Positions 46,701 to 58,253 of a DNA stretch of 64,000 bases are shown here, piece by piece. This DNA is from Pelodera strongyloides. Lineage: Eukaryota; Nematoda; Chromadorea; Rhabditida; Rhabditidae. Position numbers and translations under genes: made by a program. The DNA is taken from positions 82,501-146,500 of the forward strand of contig JAANDG010000305.1 in NCBI GenBank assembly GCA_036852015.1, given 5' to 3'. The notes under the pieces were generated by a model, which worked only from the letters and a program-made list of their open reading frames with translations, made no database searches and had not been told where the DNA came from. How positions within the stretch are numbered: the stretch's first letter is position 1; every line of letters starts with the position of its first letter.

Positions 46701-49700
46701 ATGTGTACTGTAAGACGCTGACGAGCAAGACATTCACCGTAATTTTGCTCGGTCTTCTGGGAGTCTATTGGTATTTCTCCATTATTGGAACATTAAATAT
46801 TAAATCGGAGTTGGACCCTTATGAACTCTTTTTGAAGGACTCGTCCATTAGAAAAGTAAGCATTTTCTTATCATTGACACTAATTGGTTAGGGTAGCATG
46901 CTAATTAACTATTAGATTAAGGGGTTTAGACTTAAACCCTAAGCGTCTAACTATGGTAATTTATTTATAATACCGTAACCTTAGCGTCAGGCGTGGACCA
47001 ACTCTAAATAAGTTTCCGTGTAGGTTTTTGACTCCCGCCGTGACTTCGTTTCGCCAAATTATGCGACATGCTGGGTACTTGTGAATAAGCCAGGAGATAT
47101 CAGGTAAATGCATGTAATATTTTTGAAGTTTACAAATAAAGACTTATGGATTTCAGAATATTTATCGTTCTTATATTTCTGCTGATAAAGCTGCCTTTAT
47201 GTCAAGAAAGTAGTTGCGCAGGATCACTGCAATGCCTATATTTGTTTGATGTTGAATAGCAAAGTCACCGTGTTTCACTAACCAAAAGATATTAGTTTGA
47301 GCGCCCAGTTTTCCGTATATTAGGCCCAGTGGTCGCCAGATCTTCGCCGGATTTTCGCCCGTAAATTATCCCTATTACAGTAACTTGGAGACAGAGACTT
47401 TCTCGTCCACAAACTGCTGGGGCTTGTCCAGTTCACAACTTATTTTGCTCCCAGTGGTCGCCAGAACTTCGCTAAATCATCGCCAGGCAATTAGCGTTTC
47501 TTTGATTATACTTTCTTTAGAAACGCCACCGATCACGATCGATTACATACAATGGTGAAGGATTTCGAGAGTCTTCCTCCGGCACTCGGGCCATACTCGA
47601 CCAAATTCTTTCTCAGGTATCCTCAGCCAGGCTACCATTTAGTTGTTTTGCTATGTGCCATTTTTGTTGTTAAATTACTGAGGTGCCAGACACCATTTCT
47701 TAGGCTACGGTACGATTTATAGCTTTAACAGTTAGCATTTAGCTACGTTCCAAGATACATTTAGCTAGTATACTTGCTAACTAAACCGCAAACAGACAGC
47801 GCGGCGAAATTGAAAGTGATCAATGAATGATAAACACTAATTTGTACTTCAGAGACTTTGACGATTTCGCCGGTCAGGGTGGATCAGATACCACGCAATT
47901 AGACTATACAGTAGACGAAGACGTGGAAGAAGAGACAGAAGAGGAAGGAGAGAATCAGAGAAACACTACAGTGACGTAGGCAAATTGTTGTAATATTTTT
48001 TCTAATATTGTGCTCACGCGAGTATATAACTTATCTTATTTACACAATTTAAGTTTCGACGTTTTGACCTAATACAGTAATTACACTTAGTCATGCCGAT
48101 TCAAAACGAAGATATTTGTACAGCAAATATATAAAACTGCGAGAGAGGTAGATCATCTAGTTTGGTAAAACGTCATTTATGCCAATAATCACGAAAAATG
48201 TAGCTTATTTTTTCCAGGAGTCCACAATTTGACGAAAAACGCGATGATTTGGCCAAGTTCATGACGTGGCCCGAGTTCTCATTCTGGAAAGGGTTTCTAC
48301 AGACGAAAACGACAGAAAATGGGTATAGTTGGACTTTTTAAAGGGATAGACCCGTGTTTTAAAAGCAATACAAACATATTTCCGTGACGCAAAAGTAAAA
48401 AAGATATGTCACGGAAACTGCCAAGAAAACACCAATTATAATATCTATCGAATGAGTAGTGTGATTGCAAGGGACAACATCTACCATGCGCCGAAATTGC
48501 ACAGAAGGGCACGGTCGCAAACCACGTGTCATATTACTTTGAAACATTTTTCCAGACTTCTAATCGAGCGTTTCTTCTTTACCACTGCCTATCATGGACA
48601 TGAATACGTGGAGTGGTCTAGAAGGGCCGATCTATTAAACATGTGGAGGCGGGTGGCTGATAAGGTACGGTAGTTTGGGGTATTGAAATCAATCAATAAA
48701 TCAATAATTGCTTATTGGACATGGATTGGCAATTATACCAATCAATAATCGATCAGTCTAATGTGCATTGGCATTATGCCAATCTCTAAATGAATTAATT
48801 AATTCATGTTTACCTGACAATCAATGTCTAATCGGGCTAATCCATAATTTATTCCCACTCCTGCAACTTGAAACTGCTAAAAGGGACTCCGACGCGATCT
48901 TACTAGTGTATGCGCCGAAAGTGCGCCACTGGTGTGCGAAGATGTAAATGCCAGTTGCCGCAAAATGGCATTCACCTTCCACCTTCGCACCCTGCGCCCT
49001 AATAAGTCCAGCTATGTCTCGTGTTTTCCAACATTATATGACACTTTTCCCACATCGTATGAGACAATTGTCTGACTGTCTAACTACAGCGGCACTATTG
49101 TTTTCGGCAGGAAGCCTCAAGTTAAACAGTGGTTTTGAAACGTAGAATTTCGCCAGTAGTGTAGATTGTCAAAAAAAATCCACGACAGCACAAAAAATAT
49201 ATCTTTCAGTACCCGGATCTCAATATTACCGTATTCGAGGATGAAGCAAAATTCCTCGACTTGATTGAGACAATGGTTGGCACAACAGGTAAAACAATAC
49301 ATACAAAATTGCTAAGGTCACGTCACCAAGTGGTCACCAAATGGTTTAGTCCACGAAAAAACCGAGAACCGTCGTCAACTGAGTGCCCCGTTTCCTACAT
49401 AAACAACATTCTGATTGTTAATTATCTACAAATAACCCAATCTCCTATAATTGCAATTATTTCAGCGCAATCCGCTCTGTTCACTTTCATTTCAATGTTT
49501 GTCGTTGCAATGATGTTTATCTCGGATCCTCCTACACTATTTGTGGCAACTTTTTCGATTCTCAGCACTTCAGTTGGTAAGCTTTACTTTTTTTTGAAGG
49601 TTGGGGAACGGGCACCCGGTGAAAACATTGCGCCCATATGGCACACTTGTATGCGCGCGCGGCGGGAGTGCCATAAGTGCAAGGTGTAGCACAAGCCTCC

Positions 49701-51385
49701 ACGTCCGAAGGGTTGCCCGCACACTGCGAACCCCGCTCCCCGATTTCACGAAACATTCATTCTTACGTATGTAGATCTTGAATTACTCACAATTTACCCA
49801 GGAACTCGGTTTGAGTTATTTGGTTTCAACTTATTTTTCCCATCGTCGCGTCTACTATTACATTGTGAGAGAAAGACAATCCAAAACCGAAACGAATTGG
49901 GTTTTTGTTAAAGCGAAATACCAGTCGGTTTTTGAAACACAAATGTGCTGCGTACTGATGCAGCCTATGCAAATGAACATAAATTTGAATAAAAAATCGA
50001 GCTAAATTCGAACAAATTAGCCTAAATACTTAAGAATTCAGTTATCCACGACGCTTTAGAAACCGGCCGGTATTTTGGCTTTAACAAGTGTTGAAATGAA
50101 AAGTGCTTACATATAGGGTTTTACGTTGAGGGTTAGTTACATGAATAATACATGGCTATAAATACTGAATGGTTATCAGCGGAACACAAAAACACAAAAA
50201 CCGCGTGTCATACCGCTTTATAGGTGTGTTCGGAATGGTTTCTTGGTGGGGCGCCGATCTGGACCCCATTCTCATGTCGGCTACTGTAATGTCCATTGGA
50301 TTCTCTGTCGATATTCCAGCACATATTGGATATCATTATTTCCAGACTGGTAAGATTATTTATTATTTTATTTGTCAAACTTTTTATCAACATTGGACGA
50401 TCCTGGTCTTCCCCAAAGGAAAGATTTACCCCCTCGTTTTGGTAGTACATTGACACGAAGATGGAAAAATATCCATAACCAAAGGGAAACTTTTTCGTCG
50501 CAACTATATCTAACATTACAAAAAGATGAAAGGCTCTCATTAGTTAGTCGTTCCTAGGTGCACCAGAGCATCAGTAAAAAAACTTTTGACACTCCAAAAT
50601 CCAAGAAACTGGTAGGAGACAGTAGGTACAAGTGCTCGTAACAATGTTTACCTGATCAGGAAAAAGCCGTGACGCTCTTTTAATAAATATACAAATATAC
50701 AAACTTTTCTTCATTTTTAGGAAAGCACCATAACAACGTGATTGACCGTTTGGAGCATACGATATCAGCCGTTGGATTCCCCATTGTGCAGGCTTCTGTG
50801 TCCACAATACTATGTGTTCTCAGTCTATTTCTGGTCGATTTGCATATGTCACAGGTAAATCATTATCGATCTCGTCAGCGTTATGTCAGCATTCCGTTAG
50901 CGATATGTCAGCGATGTGTTAGCATTCAGCGTTCTGCCATGTAGATGCATTAGCATTCAGCGTTGTGTCAGCGATGTCTTAGCATTCAGCGTTGTGCTAG
51001 CGTTTTATCAGCGCGTTTAGCGACTGGGATTTGTCGGCGGTATGCCATTGATCCATCAGCGATTTGTGCTCAACGACTCGTCCGCATTCAATTAGCGATA
51101 TCTGAGCGTTTACCGTTGCAGCAACGTTCTATCCGCGTTTGATGGTTTCTCACAAATTGTTTAAAACTTCTAGGTTATTTTTATATAACTAGTTAAATCT
51201 TAACATTTCAGATCTTCGCCAAAACCATGTTCCTCGTGGTGCTGATTGGTATGATCCACGGAATGGTCGTCATTCCCGTTCTATTAAATCTAATGTCATT
51301 TGTGCCTTCTCGAAGGAAAACGCTTCGAGCTTCGGAAAGCCAGCAACCGGTTGTATTCGCTGTCAACCATAATGAGAGACTTTAA
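40720..51385 (+). CDS. Patched-related (PTR) sterol-sensing-domain protein
   Basis: RND-type 12-helix membrane protein of the nematode patched-related family. Exons: 40720-40774, 40961-41025, 41216-41326, 42337-42450, 42619-42732, 43020-43136, 43441-43515, 43686-43757, 44031-44160, 44449-44558, 44929-45011, 45266-45370, 45859-45922, 46058-46198, 46434-46606, 46693-46855, 47024-47103, 47521-47616, 47853-47975, 48218-48322, 48556-48664, 49210-49288, 49466-49576, 50224-50349, 50721-50854, 51212-51385; 2829 nt, 942 residues, every phase consistent. Start [16 protein letters not shown]. First helix then [16 protein letters not shown]. The sterol-sensing block spans about 44449-46198 ([35 protein letters not shown]). 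The second RND half has [15 protein letters not shown]. The GVDD and GFSVD acidic motifs expected in helices 4 and 10 are kept. The exon 46434-46606 encodes a highly charged middle loop, and 47853-47975 a very acidic insertion. It cannot be assigned to one numbered ptr gene. Confidence 0.93.
41540..42331 (-). mobile_element. Possible Helitron-like element, copy 3
   Basis: On the minus strand it starts TCTTATTATATAAAGGAGAA at 42331, preceded by A and followed by GAGTTTACTT as at 53294, and ends near the hairpin GTCGCCTCAGGCGGCGATAG. About 790 bp. The inner part has a tRNA-like stretch. It fills the PTR intron 41327-42336 up to the acceptor. Confidence 0.5.
41932..42013 (-). repeat. tRNA-like sequence, Leu/Ser-like
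   Basis: Minus strand GGTATGGCCGAGTTGTCTAAGGCGC...GCAAGTTCGATTCGTGTCC. The A box is very tRNA-Leu-like, but the acceptor ends do not pair well. Probably a decayed tRNA carried in the element around it. Confidence 0.55.
43793..43817. repeat. Interstitial telomere-type (GCCTAA)n
   Basis: Four GCCTAA units in a PTR intron, opposite orientation to the other TTAGGC runs. Confidence 0.85.
44614..44636. repeat. Interstitial telomere-type (TTAGGC)n
   Basis: Nearly four TTAGGC units in the PTR intron 44559-44928. Confidence 0.85.
45973..46044 (-). tRNA. tRNA-Pro (anticodon CGG)
   Basis: The minus strand reads GGCCGGATGGTCTAGGGGTA...GGTTCAATTCCCGGTTCGGCCC. The acceptor arm GGCCGGA pairs with TTCGGCC (one G-T). 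The anticodon arm TCTCGC / GCGAGA closes the loop TTCGGGT, giving anticodon CGG for Pro. The T arm CCGGG / CCCGG is perfect and both internal promoter boxes are intact; discriminator C. No intron. It sits antisense inside a PTR intron and ends 11 bp before the splice acceptor AG at 46056-46057. Confidence 0.95.
46246..46366. repeat. MITE family B copy, degenerate
   Basis: Left end decayed (TAAACTGGGTTCC), right end AAAACCACGTGTCAAACAGCTTTAAA. Confidence 0.5.
48336..48545. repeat. MITE-like element with TTAA left end
   Basis: TTTAAAGGGATAGACCCGTG at the left and AACCACGTGTCATATTACTTTGAAA at the right. The inner arms GTTTGTATTGC-type do not fully pair. It ends 10 bp before the acceptor of exon 48556. 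Confidence 0.55.
49908..50084. repeat. MITE family A copy in PTR intron
   Basis: TTAAAGCGAAATACCAGTCGG to CCGGCCGGTATTTTGGCTTTAA, 177 bp. Confidence 0.85.
50870..51010. repeat. Irregular minisatellite, TCAGCGATGTsTTAGCATTCAGCGTT
   Basis: Several imperfect units built on GTCAGC, TTAGCATTCAGCGTTGTG and CAGCGATGT, in the last PTR intron. Confidence 0.8.
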
Positions 51386-52426
51386 GTTAAAATATTTTTT
51401 TTCTTGGCGCACTGGTCTAACTATAAGAGGGTCTACGTTTAGTATGTTAGTATTTCATGAGAAATGAGAACTCCCGCAGTAGCGCGTAGTTACGCTACAG
51501 GGATTACATACAGCGTCCAACGTACATTTCAAAAGCTGTCTGTCGTACCGCTTTGACACAGTAATGTACATGCCTTGAGCTGGTATATTTCATTGTGCAC
51601 CCTATTATTTAATACAAATTTCTAGCTTTCACTGTTACTAATACTCGGTTTTAATGGTATGTTAGAGCATAGACATTGTGTGTAATTGTTGAGGTTTTGC
51701 AGGCTATAATTAAGCTGTTTGATCACTCAATTAACGGGTATCCATGGAAATTATTAAGCAAAACGAGATTCTAATTTTATATGTTGATATTTTATTACTG
51801 TATACGCGTACGATTTTCCACGAACACGGATCATAACTAGCGTGGAGTTTATAGCATTTTTAATAGCTTTTCTTACTATGCCAGTAGCCTTTTTATTATT
51901 GCAATCTCAATTTAATGGCTAGTAAGCATATGTATTATTTGCTAGTGTGTCGAGGTGGGATTTATTATTTTTGATATAAAGTATTAACATCTTGTATTGA
52001 TTTATTTTGTGTGTAAATCCTACTTTTTTTGAAACAATTAGTAGTGATGTCGTGGACGCACACATAAAAAATCGGTTATTGCACTAGTTCTCAACTTCAC
52101 AGTGTGCAGAAGTCTATATAAACTGGCGAAATTCGGGTGGTGCGCGGCGAAACCCTGGCGCTAAAATTTCGCGTGGTGAAACGCAGGCGCGATGACATGA
52201 GGAAACCGCGAAAATTGTTGCCGAATAAGGTAAGAGGATGCGCGGCGGCGTCGCCCTATCTTCGCCATCTTTCCGCGAAAGGGTGCTCAGTGCTCTCGCG
52301 AAAAGCTGGCGTGAGCCCTGTGCGAAACAATAAAAGGTATTAAAGTTGACGCAGAGTTAAATTATCTGCTGAGTGTGAAACTAACCTTAGCATACATTTT
52401 ACCTTTTACGCAACATACATAAGCTC

Positions 52427-52510
52427 TGTGTGTGTTTGTGTGCGTACGTCTGTGCGTTCGTACGTGAGCGCGCGTGTGTATGTGGGTGTGTGTGTGTGTG
52501 GGTGTGTTTC
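52427..52510. repeat. GT-rich microsatellite
   Basis: TGTGTG runs with CGTACG interruptions. Confidence 0.85.
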
Positions 52511-53128
52511 CGTGAACCCGGCTCAACATCTAGGTCCTTTTCCACCTTTCTATTCTACATATTCTTCAAGTGGGCCAGCATTCGTTAAGGCCCGAGAAGA
52601 AGGGGGCCCGCCCGGCTGTCTATTTAGAATTGGCCCGCCACTTGCCCGTTATCGATCGCCGCTAGAGGACCCAGACAACGTGGACCTAACGGCCCGAAGA
52701 GAGAAGAAGGCCCAGGTATCAGGCTGGCCAGCCAGCTTAAGGGCTGAGCCCTTAAGCTCTTAGGCTCCATTTTGTATTCTTCCTTAGTTTTTCGAGGTAG
52801 TTGATAACACTAAAAAATGTATCTCATATGTACACAATGCATTCATATACACAATGCATTCATACGTTTTTTTTTCTCCGAAATTTTTCTCTGGGAATGG
52901 CTTGTTGGTTAATTAGTAATATGCAAAAGAATGTAGTAGGCATAAAATAACAGCGGGAAAAACTAACGTTAGTACATAAGTATAAAAAAATTAAAGTTTT
53001 TACTAGTTGCTAAATGTCTATGATCGGAAAAGCCCAAGACCGAATTTGACAACCGTATTTGTTTTGCACCATCATAGTTGAGTCTACTAAAAGTAAAAGC
53101 ATACTCATTGACCAACTATGTCACTGTA

Positions 53129-53150
53129 CTTAGGCTTAGGCTTAGGCTTG
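53129..53150. repeat. Interstitial telomere-type (TTAGGC)n
   Basis: Three to four TTAGGC units in intergenic sequence. Confidence 0.85.
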
Positions 53151-53293
53151 ATACATCATCAGACGGATGCTTGTCATAAAAGTACGGTAGTTGTAGTTAG
53201 ACTTATCATGATCGTAAAAAAATGATGTGGGTTTGTTATTCTTAATAAACGTTTTCCTACCTAATGAAGTCTAATTATAACATGTGTCTAATC

Positions 53294-53745
53294 TTATTAT
53301 ATAAAGGAGAAGAGTTTACTTGGTCTTTTGTTTCTATGCACGCAACGAAATCCTTTCATAAAGAAAATTTTCTATTCACAATCGAATGAGAATACATATA
53401 CAAAATCTTTGCCGCTGGCGGGATTCGAACCCACAGCAGCACACAATCTCTCGCTTCACAGTCCAACGATCTACCTGCTGAGCTATGCTAGCTTATTACA
53501 AGGATAATCCTCTGCCCTACATACAGCACCTTCAATAGCAAATTTGCATGGTATCGTTAGTCGAGTGGTGATCCAAACTGATTATTATACGTTTCCACAA
53601 TCAGAGACGTGTGAATGTGTGGGACGAGAAAGACACGAGAGTTAACTTTTTAAATTGTGGCAATCCTTTTTTTAAATAGGGAAACAATCGGCCGAAGGCC
53701 GATTCCTCCAGTCGGAGAAGAGCCCGTAGGGCTCTTTGAACGGCT
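53294..53745 (+). mobile_element. Possible Helitron-like element, copy 4
   Basis: Starts TCTTATTATATAAAGGAGAA after an A. Near the far end are two hairpins: ATCGGCCGAAGGCCGAT and AGAGCCCGTAGGGCTCT, followed by GAACGGCTGG. It shares its start and TACTT...GCAACGA with the copy ending at 42331. A tRNA-like stretch lies within. No coding capacity, so non-autonomous. Confidence 0.5.
53409..53493 (-). repeat. tRNA-like sequence
   Basis: Minus strand GCTAGCATAGCTCAGCAGGTAG...GTGGGTTCGAATCCCGCCAGC. The ends GCTAGC / GCCAGC pair 5 of 6 and the boxes are good, but the anticodon arm does not pair. Inside the Helitron-like candidate. Confidence 0.55.
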
Positions 53746-54056
53746 GGTTATAGTAATACTTCAATAATCCCACAATTATGTGGTTTCTAATCCCCCCTAT
53801 TATAGACTTATGCTACAATTTGTGAAAATAAAATAAAAATATTAAAACACGAATACGTAGGAGGTTTCCCTCAATGATTAGACAGCGGCTATAATTAGGT
53901 AATTTTAATTATTTGTCCGTAATGGGCATGACGTTATAAATGGCCCCACGTTTTCTTTTCCTTTTTCGTGCACAGGTGGGCGTTCTGTTTTTGCAATTGG
54001 ACACTTGAATTTAACATGTCATTTATGCAATTTGCACGCTTGACTATTACTTGGCA

Positions 54057-54214
54057 TTTAAAGGGATATTGTACGAGGTTTGCGAACGTATACTGGACTA
54101 CTGCGTTCCCATATATGGTATCTTGATGACTCTATTATCAGAATGAAAAGACCATACCACAATGTGCCAATATACGTCCAATGTATGTTTCAAAATCCGG
54201 TTATACAGCTTTAA
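54057..54214. repeat. MITE family B-like copy
   Basis: TTTAAAGGGATATTGTACGAGG at the left, TTTCAAAATCCGGTTATACAGCTTTAA at the right. Confidence 0.65.
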
Positions 54215-54852
54215 CATGTCATGTATACGATTTACACGCGTGACTATGACTTTGACATTTGAATTTTGTTTGTTAAATTGTTTACAAATTGTAAGATCTT
54301 CATCTGGGTTGAGTGTTAGCAACACGGTTTCACAGTCGTGCTTTGTTTAGTGTATTTTTCAGAATGGAAAGTTCGTAGATGTTTCTGTTCTACTAACTCC
54401 TATTTGTCAGTCCTGAGCCACCTTAGATTTATGACAAACCGAAAGAAACTCTAAACTCTAAACATAAATAAAAATAATAATTAAAAACTCCTATTTTGAT
54501 TTTGCTTTCGTTCAAATTTATGTTATTTAGGTATTATGTGCTCGTGAGGTTGCACTATGATTTGTATTTGAAAAGTGCAAAAATAACTCTCAAACATGTG
54601 AATGACACTTGGGAAAATACGTGGCTGAACAAAAATTAGCGCGTCGCCGTTTTTACACATAGTTTTTTTTCTGGGCCATCTATCATTTAGTGCCTTGTGT
54701 AGCAACTACTATTCTCTCATTGGAGTTTCAAGGCTGACATATATAATTTCGGTGAAGCGTATTTTGTCGAATATGGTTAAAATGGAAAAGATAAAATAAG
54801 ATCCACCAGCTGATTGTGTGATGGTACAAATAACACCAGTCTTTAGGATTTT

Positions 54853-55027
54853 TTAAAGCGAAATACCGGCCGGTTTCTGAAACTCATCGTCGGCAATTGA
54901 ATTTTTACGTTTTTATGCTAATTTGCTTGTATTTAGCTCGATTTTTTATTCTAATTTATGTTAATACATCGCATATAAAAAAAGTCTATGCGATGTGTTT
55001 CAAAAACCGGCCAGTATTTCGCTTTAA
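54853..55027. repeat. MITE family A copy, intergenic
   Basis: TTTAAAGCGAAATACCGGCC to CCGGCCAGTATTTCGCTTTAA, 175 bp, upstream of the Di-Ras gene. Confidence 0.85.
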
Positions 55028-55295
55028 ATATTTTTCGAATAGTTTAGTAGGGTAAGCATGTAGGGCGCATTAGATATCCTCTTTATTCATATGAATTTGG
55101 GTACTTTTCCTTTAGCATAAGAAAAAAATTTGTTGCATATTGCTTTGGAGTATTCTGGGTTCTGGGACCATATTTGTTTTCTATTTGGACCATATATTTG
55201 TTTTCTCAACGCTTTGTTTCCTCTCAATTAATTGTTCGCTTTGATTATTATCAATTACTGTTTACAATGTTTACAATTTTTTAAATGTTCTTTAG

Positions 55296-58059
55296 TATTA
55301 CTGTATTTCATCGTCGGTCAGCATTGATACAGAAGCGCCCCCCAACACACAGTGCCTCGCCGGAAATGCGCAGGTAATTGACTTTAAAACGATATAACAA
55401 CCGGTTCTTGAAACGAATGTTGGACACCTGCATTCTTAAATATTTGTGGCATGCAAACGAAAATAATTAGCATAAACATTATCACGCAGGCAATGATAGA
55501 TTAGTAGTCAAATACTAAATACATAAACAAACAGTTTATCACTCGCTCGTCAGTACCCCAGCGCACTGCATTTCACCCATCCACGTCGCTCTCTAATTAA
55601 CAGATGCATACATTAAAAATTTGCATAGAATACATGGGAATGCAGTTGCACAGTGTACGTTTCAAAACAACGTGTCATACCGCTTTAATACTATGAAATA
55701 TTTGACATAGGGTTCAAAACCGCGTGTCTTAACGCTTTAAAGTGTTTAGGGCGGCACACGCCCTTGTCCCTCCGGCGAGGCCACCAGTGACTACCGAGTG
55801 GCCGTTTTTGGTGCGGGCGGCGTTGGCAAGTCGAGTATAGTACAACGATTTGTGAAAGGAACCTTTTCGGATAATTATGTGCCAACTATTGAGGACACTT
55901 ACAGACAGGTCGAGGGTTCTTTTTGTGTTTTTATAGTTAGGTTAGGTTAAGGTTTGTCTCCTCGAAACTACAGAAAAACCGTCATTGGCCCACCACATAA
56001 TGGTTTTACCGAAAAAAGCAACTGGTGGCTGGTTTGTAACCATTTGGTGACCAGCTGATGATGGTTTTCGATGAAACTTGATCACGAGTTGTTTACGAGT
56101 TGGTGACCAATTGGGCAGGCCCACGAAAAAACCAGTGAACCGTAGCCAACTGAGTTCACCCATTTCCTATATATATATTATACTGTATATAGTCGCCAAA
56201 ACATAATATCTAAAACACCCAAAATTGCAGGTAATCTCTTGCAATCAAAAGAATGTGTGCACGCTTCAAATAACCGACACGACGGGCAGTCACCAGTTCC
56301 CCGCAATGCAACGATTGAGTATAAGCAGGGGACACGCGTTCATTTTGATCTACTCGGTGAGCAGGTGAGCTGTTTTTGATCTACTCGGTGAGCAGCTCAA
56401 CACTTTTTGATCTACACCATTATTCTTATGCACCAATTTATGCCTTATAATGGCTCGGAATTTGAAAATCGGGGGAAAAGAAAAAAAATCCACGGGCGAC
56501 TAGAGCATAAAACGGGCACGGATTCTAAATGTTCGCAGATTCCAAACTCCGAACCTTTGTTAGTTTTGACGTGAACCTTTGCTTGACTACATATTGATGC
56601 AGTATACAATGGTCTTGCTTTACACAACGAGTTTGATTTGCGCAATCGTTCTTATTCGGCACAAAACCAGAATATGTCGTGGCCCAAAAACGTGGCAGAA
56701 AATTTGCATCAACTGTATTTTTGATGAGACTCTTGTGCTCAGGCACCCTGACGAAACTCTGTTAGTGCGCGGCGAATTCCTGGCACGATCATTTTGCTCG
56801 GCGAAAGGTTTGGAGCGAGAACGTACGAAAATGTTAATTTTATGCAGGACTAGGTAGCGGCAACTTCGCCATATCTCCACGAGATTTTAGCGAAAGAGAG
56901 CCAGGCGAGAGTCTGGGGAAGACTGAGCAAGGTTCACTGCGAGACGTAGACGTACCATCGGGGTTTCGCGTTGCATGGATCTGACCTGCCCGCTAGCGAC
57001 CCCATAGAGATACTCTTGGTATACTTCTTACGAGATGTTCGAGATGTAGGCTCCCTCTGTTCGAGGCTAACTGAGCTGAGGACGTGAGGACCGTGAGGAC
57101 CATGTATAACCCCTTTTTTCAGTAAACAATCGCTAGAGGAACTTGGTCCCATTATTCTAATGTTAAAAGAAGTAAAAGGAGCTCAAATCGCCGATGTTCC
57201 CATTATGTTAGTGGGAAATAAGAAGGACGAATCAAATGTGGGTTTATGCATTTACACTTTTTAGTTTTTTTATGACGTAAATTATTACTCTACTTCATTG
57301 CAAAGAAAAACTATGAGCCATTACATTCATACGACAAAAGACGCTATCGATTTTCAATCCTATATATTGATTTCTTGATGTTCTTTTCCTTGATATTGGT
57401 GCTCTAATACTTTCAGAAACGAGAAGTTTCGAAAGAACTCGGCGAGAAATTGGCCTCCAAATGGGGAACGGGATTCATTGAAACTAGCGCGAAAAATAAT
57501 GAAAATATCGTGGAATTGTTTCAGGTGCGCCACTCGTTTAGTGAAACTACTACGCTCGCAGGCCGCAGGCGCGCAGCGAGCAAATGCGTAACCGCGCCCG
57601 CGGAAAAAAGATGGCTTTTTAACGCGGGAAAGGCGGAGACGCAAGAAAAGAGGTTTCTCTCCGTCTCGAATTTTTCAATGCAAATTTGCAATCTTTCGGG
57701 CGGACGCGGCTTACGCATTTCCGCGCTGCGTGCCTGACGACCGGAGTAGTTTAGCGGTAAAGGCGTAAAGGGATAGCGCCGTAGATATATGCAAAGATAT
57801 ATTTTTATATGCAAACACAATAAACGTTTATTTAAAGCGGTCTAACAGCCTGTTTCCGAAACGCGAATATTTGAAGCATGTAGTGTCAACTCATAATAAT
57901 TATTATCATTGTAATTTACATAGTTTTAATTTATTGATTGATTGATATCGATTATCATTGCAGACCTTGTTGGCAATGGAAAAGAAACGACAGTTGGCCC
58001 TCTCCATGGAGGACCCTGAGGCGAAAAACGGAAAGAAAAAGAAATGCGCTGTTATGTAG
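55296..58059 (+). CDS. drn-1: Di-Ras-type small GTPase, 5' end not resolved
   Basis: Ras-family GTPase of the Di-Ras branch; C. elegans drn-1 is the likely relative. Exons: 55296-55373 (tentative), 55750-55908, 56231-56364, 57123-57237, 57417-57524, 57964-58059. Motifs: P loop GAGGVGKSS, effector region [11 protein letters not shown], switch [10 protein letters not shown] (Di-Ras has Thr-Gly where Ras has Ala-Gly-Gln), NKKD, ETSAK, and a polybasic tail [10 protein letters not shown] with CAAX box CAVM for prenylation at the plasma membrane. The 5' coding part before DYRVAVFG (residues [13 protein letters not shown] and the exon at 55296) has no ATG in frame, so a start exon further upstream is missing. 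The donor after GHAFILIYS is placed 8 bp downstream so that [11 protein letters not shown] reads through. Confidence 0.9.
55383..55689. repeat. Composite MITE-like element
   Basis: Left end TTTAAAACGATATAACAACCGG (family A/33118 type) and right end CAAAACAACGTGTCATACCGCTTTAA (family B type), about 307 bp. Probably two elements or a nested insertion. It fills the first Di-Ras intron. Confidence 0.5.
56365..57122 (+). other. Intron of Di-Ras gene, 758 bp, with repeat
   Basis: Starts by repeating GATCTACTCGGTGAGCAG, the end of the preceding exon, so an adjacent duplicate donor is present near 56383-56395. The middle carries the GC-rich ACGAAACTC...GTGCGCGGCGAA repeat also seen near 2720 and 52130. 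Confidence 0.55.
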
Positions 58060-58093
58060 GGCTTACTGTAGTTAGGTAGTTACTTAGGCTTAA

Positions 58094-58253
58094 AACCATA
58101 TTGTACCTTCTTTGAGAAATTTGCATATGATACGCATCTCCTATGTAACCTATGCAATTTTTTGGTGCCCGTCCGAAGCTTCCTGCACCAAATGTACATG
58201 GGATACATAGGATATGCGTTTCATATCCCTGGGTACAATACTGCTTTAAAGAA
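58094..58253. repeat. Palindromic MITE, about 160 bp
   Basis: AACCATATTGTACC at the left and GGGTACAATACTGCTTTAA at the right; GCATCTCCTATGTAACCTATGC pairs with its inverse copy. Related to 30757-30927. Just downstream of the Di-Ras stop. Confidence 0.7.

Larger units (their letters stand above)
51386..55295. other. Intergenic region between PTR and Di-Ras genes
   Basis: Contents: GC-rich repeat similar to 2720-2900 (52127-52340), a GT tract (52427-52510), a short TTAGGC run (53129-53150), a Helitron-like candidate (53294-53745), and MITEs at 54057-54214 and 54853-55027. No gene recognised. The 111-residue frame at 52428 starts in the GT tract and is not supported. Confidence 0.6.

Noticed and set aside
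52428..52763. 111-residue frame in the PTR to Di-Ras interval
   Set aside because: It starts within a GT microsatellite and has no splice or family support.
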